Source: Streptomyces sp. NBC_00287 (GTDB lineage: Bacteria > Actinomycetota > Actinomycetes > Streptomycetales > Streptomycetaceae). Taken from it: a stretch of 64,000 bases of DNA. Each line of letters opens with the position of its first letter. The first letter of the stretch is position 1. The DNA is taken from contig NZ_CP108053.1 in the NCBI RefSeq assembly GCF_036173105.1, positions 1 to 64,000 on the forward strand. Direction: 5' to 3'. The position numbers were made by a program, and so were the translations under genes. The notes below the pieces were generated by a model, which saw nothing but the letters and a program-made list of their open reading frames with translations, searched no databases and was not told the DNA's origin. Below are positions 60,847 to 64,000 of the stretch, piece after piece.

Positions 60847-61130
60847 CTGCGGCTCGTTGCTGGTCGCTCCCTCACGCAGCTTTGGTATTGGCGACGTTGC
60901 CATGACCTTCCTCCCCTCGCCCAGAAATCTGCGAGTTTCGCTACCTCCAGCCTCACGAGATGAGGCCAACGAGCCAACTCAGATCGGGCTGGTCAGCTCG
61001 ACCGCGTTCGATGCGAGGAGGCTACTCCTCGTACGAGATCGGCCGAGGACGTCTCCATAACCCCGCCCTGCGTGATTCAAGAATCCCACAAGCCCATCCG
61101 TTACAGAGCGTCACAGATCACCGGTTCTGA
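60847..61130. other. Intergenic, no supported gene
   Basis: About 280 bp after the NLR-like gene with no protein-like frame. Confidence 0.4.
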
Positions 61131-61529
61131 AACAGCTTCTCACCCACGCAACACACCCCGCCGGCCGCCGCCGGCCCGCCCCTCCCGGACCAGCCCGGCT
61201 CCGCCACTACCCGGTCCTCCCCCGCATCCTCCTCGCCCTCACCGCAGCCTCCCCCACCAGGCCGGCCCACCGGATCAGCGACCTGAAAGCCAGAACCATC
61301 CAGCACGCAGTTGTCGTGGGCTCCCAGGTCACTCTCGCACTGAGGTCCGGGACTCCCCCGGACCGATTCGTGGCAAGGAGCATGACCCCCGCGCCCCCTC
61401 GTGGCCGCCCTCGCCCGCGAAGTCCCCCTCGCAGCCGCCGTCCTCGAAGACATCGAAGAAAGGGGACCCACCCACCCCGTATGGACCCCACTCACCAGCG
61501 GCGAACCACGGTCCTGGACGGCGCTGTAG
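61131..61529 (+). pseudogene. Replication-relaxation gene, third copy, broken
   Basis: The DNA matches the 3' half of the 24306 gene (for example around 61210-61300 and 61400-61529, ending CCTGGACGGCGCTGTA as at 25205-25220). It has frameshifts and an ~80-bp unrelated insert at 61302-61383 beginning AGTTGTCGTGGGCTCCCAGG. Only the last ~110 codons are represented. Confidence 0.75.
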
Positions 61530-61779
61530 CCCTCATCGGGCTGCTACCGACACCCCGTGTCGACGGTCAGCCAATTCCCCATCCCGAACATCCCGAAATG
61601 GGCCACGGGGACGGTGACGCCGCGACCGTCGGGGACATGGGGACGATGACCGTGCGTCGGGATCCCCTGGGCGCCAGAGGTTCCCCGGCCGCCGATAGCC
61701 AGACCGTCGCTCAGGCTGGTCAAGGCTGTCCAGGTTGGCAGCAAGGCCAGCGCGGAGCGCCGCCGGAGGCCGCCCTTGA
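61530..61779. other. Intergenic, no supported gene
   Basis: No frame with protein-like composition. Two short GC-rich repeats (CCCATCCCGAACATCCCGA) are the only structure noticed. Confidence 0.35.
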
Positions 61780-62242
61780 CCGACCGGACCCCGCAGGGGA
61801 TGCCGCCGGAGCCGCCGACGCCCTCACCGACCTGCTCGCGCACATGATCCGGGTGCTGGGCGAAAACGCCCCAAGACCCTCATTACCCTGCTGGCTCTGT
61901 CCATGAGAAGGCCACGCGCAGCGAGGTCAGCGGAAGCGACCCGTCCTCCGGATCACTCCCGCTGACCAACGCCCACACCATCAACGCCTGCACGAACATC
62001 GTGCCAACGAGCAAGAGGGTGCAGGACGAAGACCACCCCACACCCTGCTTACCCGGCACAACCTCGCCCACTGGCGGGGTGAGACGGGAGATGCCGCCGG
62101 AGCTGCCAACGCCCTCACCGATCTACTCCCGCACACGGTCCGGGTGCTGGGCGAACACCACCCCAACACCCTCACCACCCGGCACAGCCTGGACTACTGG
62201 CGGAGGAAGGCGGGAAACGACGGTGCAGCAGTGCCCACGTAG
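61780..62242 (+). pseudogene. Kinesin-light-chain-type TPR protein, C-terminal relic
   Basis: Two matching segments remain: GDAAGAADALTDLLAHMIRV LG near 61800, and GETGDAAGAANALTDLLPHT, VRVLGEHHPNTLTTRHSLDY W near 62080-62200, ending at a TAG. This is the repeat of NB-ARC/TPR proteins of Streptomyces. No NTPase part is present. With the NLR-like gene nearby it shows turnover of such proteins at this locus. Confidence 0.65.
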
Positions 62243-62274
62243 AGGTTTCTGGAGCTGACTGCCCCGTGGAGATC

Positions 62275-62476
62275 AGTGCCGACCACGACCGCCTGACCCC
62301 AACCACGGCCCCGACCACGCCTGATCAGAGCACGGATCGCCCTGCGCAGGCTGACGTCCGGCTGCGCAGCTGCGCGATGGCCGCCCACCGCCCCGCTGCG
62401 CAGTACCTGCGCGCCCGCTCGCAGCGACCCGACCAAGGCCTCCCGCAACCCCGACCATGAGCCCGACCACAGCAGG
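62275..62476. repeat. CCGACCA repeat cluster, second site
   Basis: Copies of CCGACCA or CCGACCAC occur at 62278, 62311, 62430, 62450 and 62462, plus related CAACCACGG. The 18-mer ACCACGGCCCCGACCACG at 62302-62319 is identical to 24208-24225. This site lies downstream of the third replication-relaxation relic. Confidence 0.55.
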
Positions 62477-62622
62477 TCACAGTGTGGCGCCGGATGGCCG
62501 GGCGGGTGCGACGGAGAGGACGACCGGGGGCGCGGCCTGGGGTCTCGGCTCTGCTGTCGCGCTCAGCGCAGCGGGTCCGTCGGACGGGACGTGACGCGTG
62601 CGTGCGTGCGTGCGACAGGCGC

Positions 62623-63336
62623 CTACGGCAGTGAGGACGGCCGGCGGGGCGGAGGGAGTGCCGCGAGCAGTTCCCACAGCGGCCGCGAGCCTGCAGCCCA
62701 GGAAGCGAGCAGCCGGCGGTCGACGAGGTGCAGGCGTTGCTGGTGGGCGAAGGTGCGGCCGGGCTGGGTGATCCTGCCGTTGGTCACCATGACCACGACG
62801 TCCGCTTGGTGGACGGGGCGTCCTGTTCCGTTGAGCACCTGCAGGTCCGGGGTGCCCACAGGGGCGCCGCGTTCGCCGTGGCGGCGGTGCTTGCACTGAA
62901 GGACCCAGCGCCGGCCCAGCGGGTCGGTTGCCTTCACGTCCGCCCCGAGATCTCCCTGGCCGCCGACCTGAACGGCATCCGTGCAGCCGTCCCGGCGCAT
63001 CAGGTCCCGCACCGCGTGTTCGAACTGCCGGTGGGACAACGCGTCCAGCTGGGCCAGCCCGTAGCGCAGGGCGCGAGCCCGGGCCCGTTCCCACTGCGCG
63101 CGTTGCGCCCGCTGCTGCCACCAGGCCATACCGCCCAGGACAGCGACGACGGCCGCGATCAGCAGCAGCCACCAGTGCGCGAGCAGCCAGTTGACCACCA
63201 TCACCACCACACTCACCGCCACGACGGCGACCACGGCCAGGACAACGAACTGCGCATCCTGCTGCTGGCGTCGGCGGCCGGGACGCCGGGCGGAGCGCCG
63301 CGCGGAGCGCCGCCTGGCCGGTGGGCGGCGGGTCAC
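62623..63336 (-). CDS. Membrane-anchored Mrr-type restriction endonuclease domain protein
   Basis: 237 residues; GTG at 63336 overlaps the stop of the upstream 63333 gene. The N-terminus is strongly basic (RRRSARRSARRPGRRRQQQ), followed by two transmembrane helices (about 29-49 and 52-70). The Mrr-type nuclease core follows: QFEHAVRDLMRRDG (Glu106), GDLGADVK (Asp133) and VLQCKHR (Gln147, Lys149), the PD-(D/E)xK variant with Gln-x-Lys. Mrr domains cut DNA, often modified or foreign. Membrane attachment suggests action on DNA entering or leaving the cell, for example in conjugation or plasmid defence. Confidence 0.85.
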   Translation of the reverse strand: MTRRPPARRRSARRSARRPGRRRQQQDAQFVVLAVVAVVAVSVVVMVVNWLLAHWWLLLIAAVVAVLGGMAWWQQRAQRAQWERARARALRYGLAQLDALSHRQFEHAVRDLMRRDGCTDAVQVGGQGDLGADVKATDPLGRRWVLQCKHRRHGERGAPVGTPDLQVLNGTGRPVHQADVVVMVTNGRITQPGRTFAHQQRLHLVDRRLLASWAAGSRPLWELLAALPPPRRPSSLP

Positions 63337-63683
63337 CGCTCACCGCCCAGGGCGGATAAGTCGATCGGGTACGACACGCTCGGCCGGGGCGCCGGCCGCT
63401 GAAGCGCGGGCATGTCGAACTCGACCGGGTACGAGACCGTCGGGCGCGGCGTGGCAGTGCGCGGCGCGCTGTCGGTGGAGTGCTCGAAGCGGACCGGGTA
63501 GGTCACGGACAGCTCGGGCGAGGTGGTGTCGGCTCCGTTTCCCGTTGAGGAGTTGCCGATGCCGAGCACGGCCAGGCCGAAGACAGCGAAGATCGTCATT
63601 TCCCGGCGTGCGCCCGGCGCCCATCGGGAATGTCCGCGTACTGGTGTCCCGTCGGAGCGTTCGTACGGCTGGATGAATGGCAT
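63333..63683 (-). CDS. Small membrane protein with YP repeats, coupled to the nuclease
   Basis: 116 residues from the ATG at 63683, with GGGGAGGACCAC before it. The N-terminus MPFIQPYERSDGTPVRGHSR is followed by a hydrophobic helix (MTIFAVFGLAVLGIGNSS). The C-terminal half has three copies of V(T/S)YP(V/I) followed by an acidic or basic residue and Phe/Leu (LSVTYPVRFE, PTVSYPVEFD, PSVSYPIDLS), spaced by Pro-rich linkers. The repeats look like binding peptides. The gene is translationally coupled to the Mrr-type nuclease gene, so the two proteins probably act together. Confidence 0.75.
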   Translation of the reverse strand: MPFIQPYERSDGTPVRGHSRWAPGARREMTIFAVFGLAVLGIGNSSTGNGADTTSPELSVTYPVRFEHSTDSAPRTATPRPTVSYPVEFDMPALQRPAPRPSVSYPIDLSALGGER

Positions 63684-64000
63684 GTGGTCCTCCCCGGACG
63701 GTCGTGGATGCCCTCACCCGCCATGCTGACGCCGGGCACTGACAACCGATCACCAACGGGCACGCAACTCCCCTGATACGGCAGCGAGTTCAAGTCACAC
63801 TCCCGGGATCCTTCCGGGCGACGGGACTCTGCCTGCGCCGGACCCCACGCCGCGTTCACCGGCCGCCGACGCCCCTGCCACCGGCCGCGGCGGCGGGCAG
63901 TTCACCAGGGAAACGGGGCCGGCAGCCACGCCCTCACCACGCGCGGCAAAACACCGCCCGGGTGACGACCGCCCCGCCCAGGCAGACGGTCACGGAACCG
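63684..64000. other. Window end, no supported gene
   Basis: The last ~320 bp should include the promoter of the 63683 operon. No protein-like frame was found. Confidence 0.4.

Noticed and set aside
1..64000. CRISPR arrays, rRNA and tRNA genes
   Set aside because: No regularly spaced direct repeats of CRISPR type and no conserved RNA signatures were found on either strand by eye.

Overview
The window is high-GC actinobacterial DNA and almost certainly comes from a Streptomyces or close relative. The codon bias, GTG/TTG starts, GTGA and ATGA start/stop overlaps, replication-relaxation genes, XRE/TPR regulators, DUF6192/RacP-type genes and actinobacterial insertion sequences all point the same way. 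The first 105 bases are four consecutive near-perfect palindromes, each with a 3-base TCC/GGA loop. This is the architecture of a Streptomyces linear-replicon telomere, but it does not start with the canonical CCCGCGG. I therefore read the window as the left end of a linear plasmid or chromosome arm; this is inference, because only the DNA is visible. No rRNA, tRNA or CRISPR array was seen.

Layout. 0-10.5 kb: telomere-like palindromes, six 12-bp iterons, and a set of unrecognised or poorly characterised plasmid-type genes (one DUF932) that share a promoter-like motif (GGTTC, 18-19 bp, TA[AT]TAT) at four places, with one IS5-family copy inserted. 10.8-11.9 kb: a two-gene operon whose products carry matching candidate amyloid signalling motifs. 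12.3-19 kb: a biosynthetic cluster for a ribosomal peptide (YcaO, TfuA, two tandem 2OG-Fe(II) oxygenases, a 54-residue candidate precursor peptide and a divergent TPR regulator). 19-30 kb: IS copies and fragments (IS5 remnant, ISAzo13-type, Tn3 remnant, IS110), peptide deformylase, a triple-HTH protein, a replication-relaxation gene and a secreted beta-helix protein. 30-38 kb: a large STAND-type ATPase, a graveyard of transposase fragments, and a TetR/aldo-keto reductase pair. 39-47 kb: a three-gene set with a tail-spike-like protein and a zinc metalloprotease, a Nudix hydrolase, a CHAT-like protein and an IS1182. 48-57 kb: degraded and intact copies of DUF6192/RacP-like genes, TPR/GNAT modules, WbqC/YdcF genes, a NucA/NucB-type nuclease fragment with a possible immunity gene, and an IS5-type transposase. 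57.5-62.5 kb: an NLR-like STAND/TPR protein next to a small effector-like protein, again with matching candidate amyloid motifs, followed by replication-relaxation and TPR relics. 62.6-63.7 kb: a membrane-anchored Mrr-type nuclease with a small repeat protein.

How parts may work together. The two amyloid-motif loci (10.8-11.9 and 57.5-60.8 kb) encode related 143-154 aa proteins with the motif at the C-terminus. In one locus the partner is an NLR-like sensor; in the other it is a small membrane protein. This fits a regulated cell-death or defence module. The peptide cluster at 13.4-17.4 kb should convert backbone amides of its precursor to thioamides (YcaO-TfuA) and oxidise side chains (the two oxygenases). 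The precursor has no cysteine and no decarboxylase gene lies nearby, so the product would differ from thioviridamide-type compounds. Duplicated and decaying copies of several families (replication-relaxation x3, DUF6192 x2, TPR-GNAT x2, small telomere-proximal genes x2) suggest repeated recombination between linear replicon ends.
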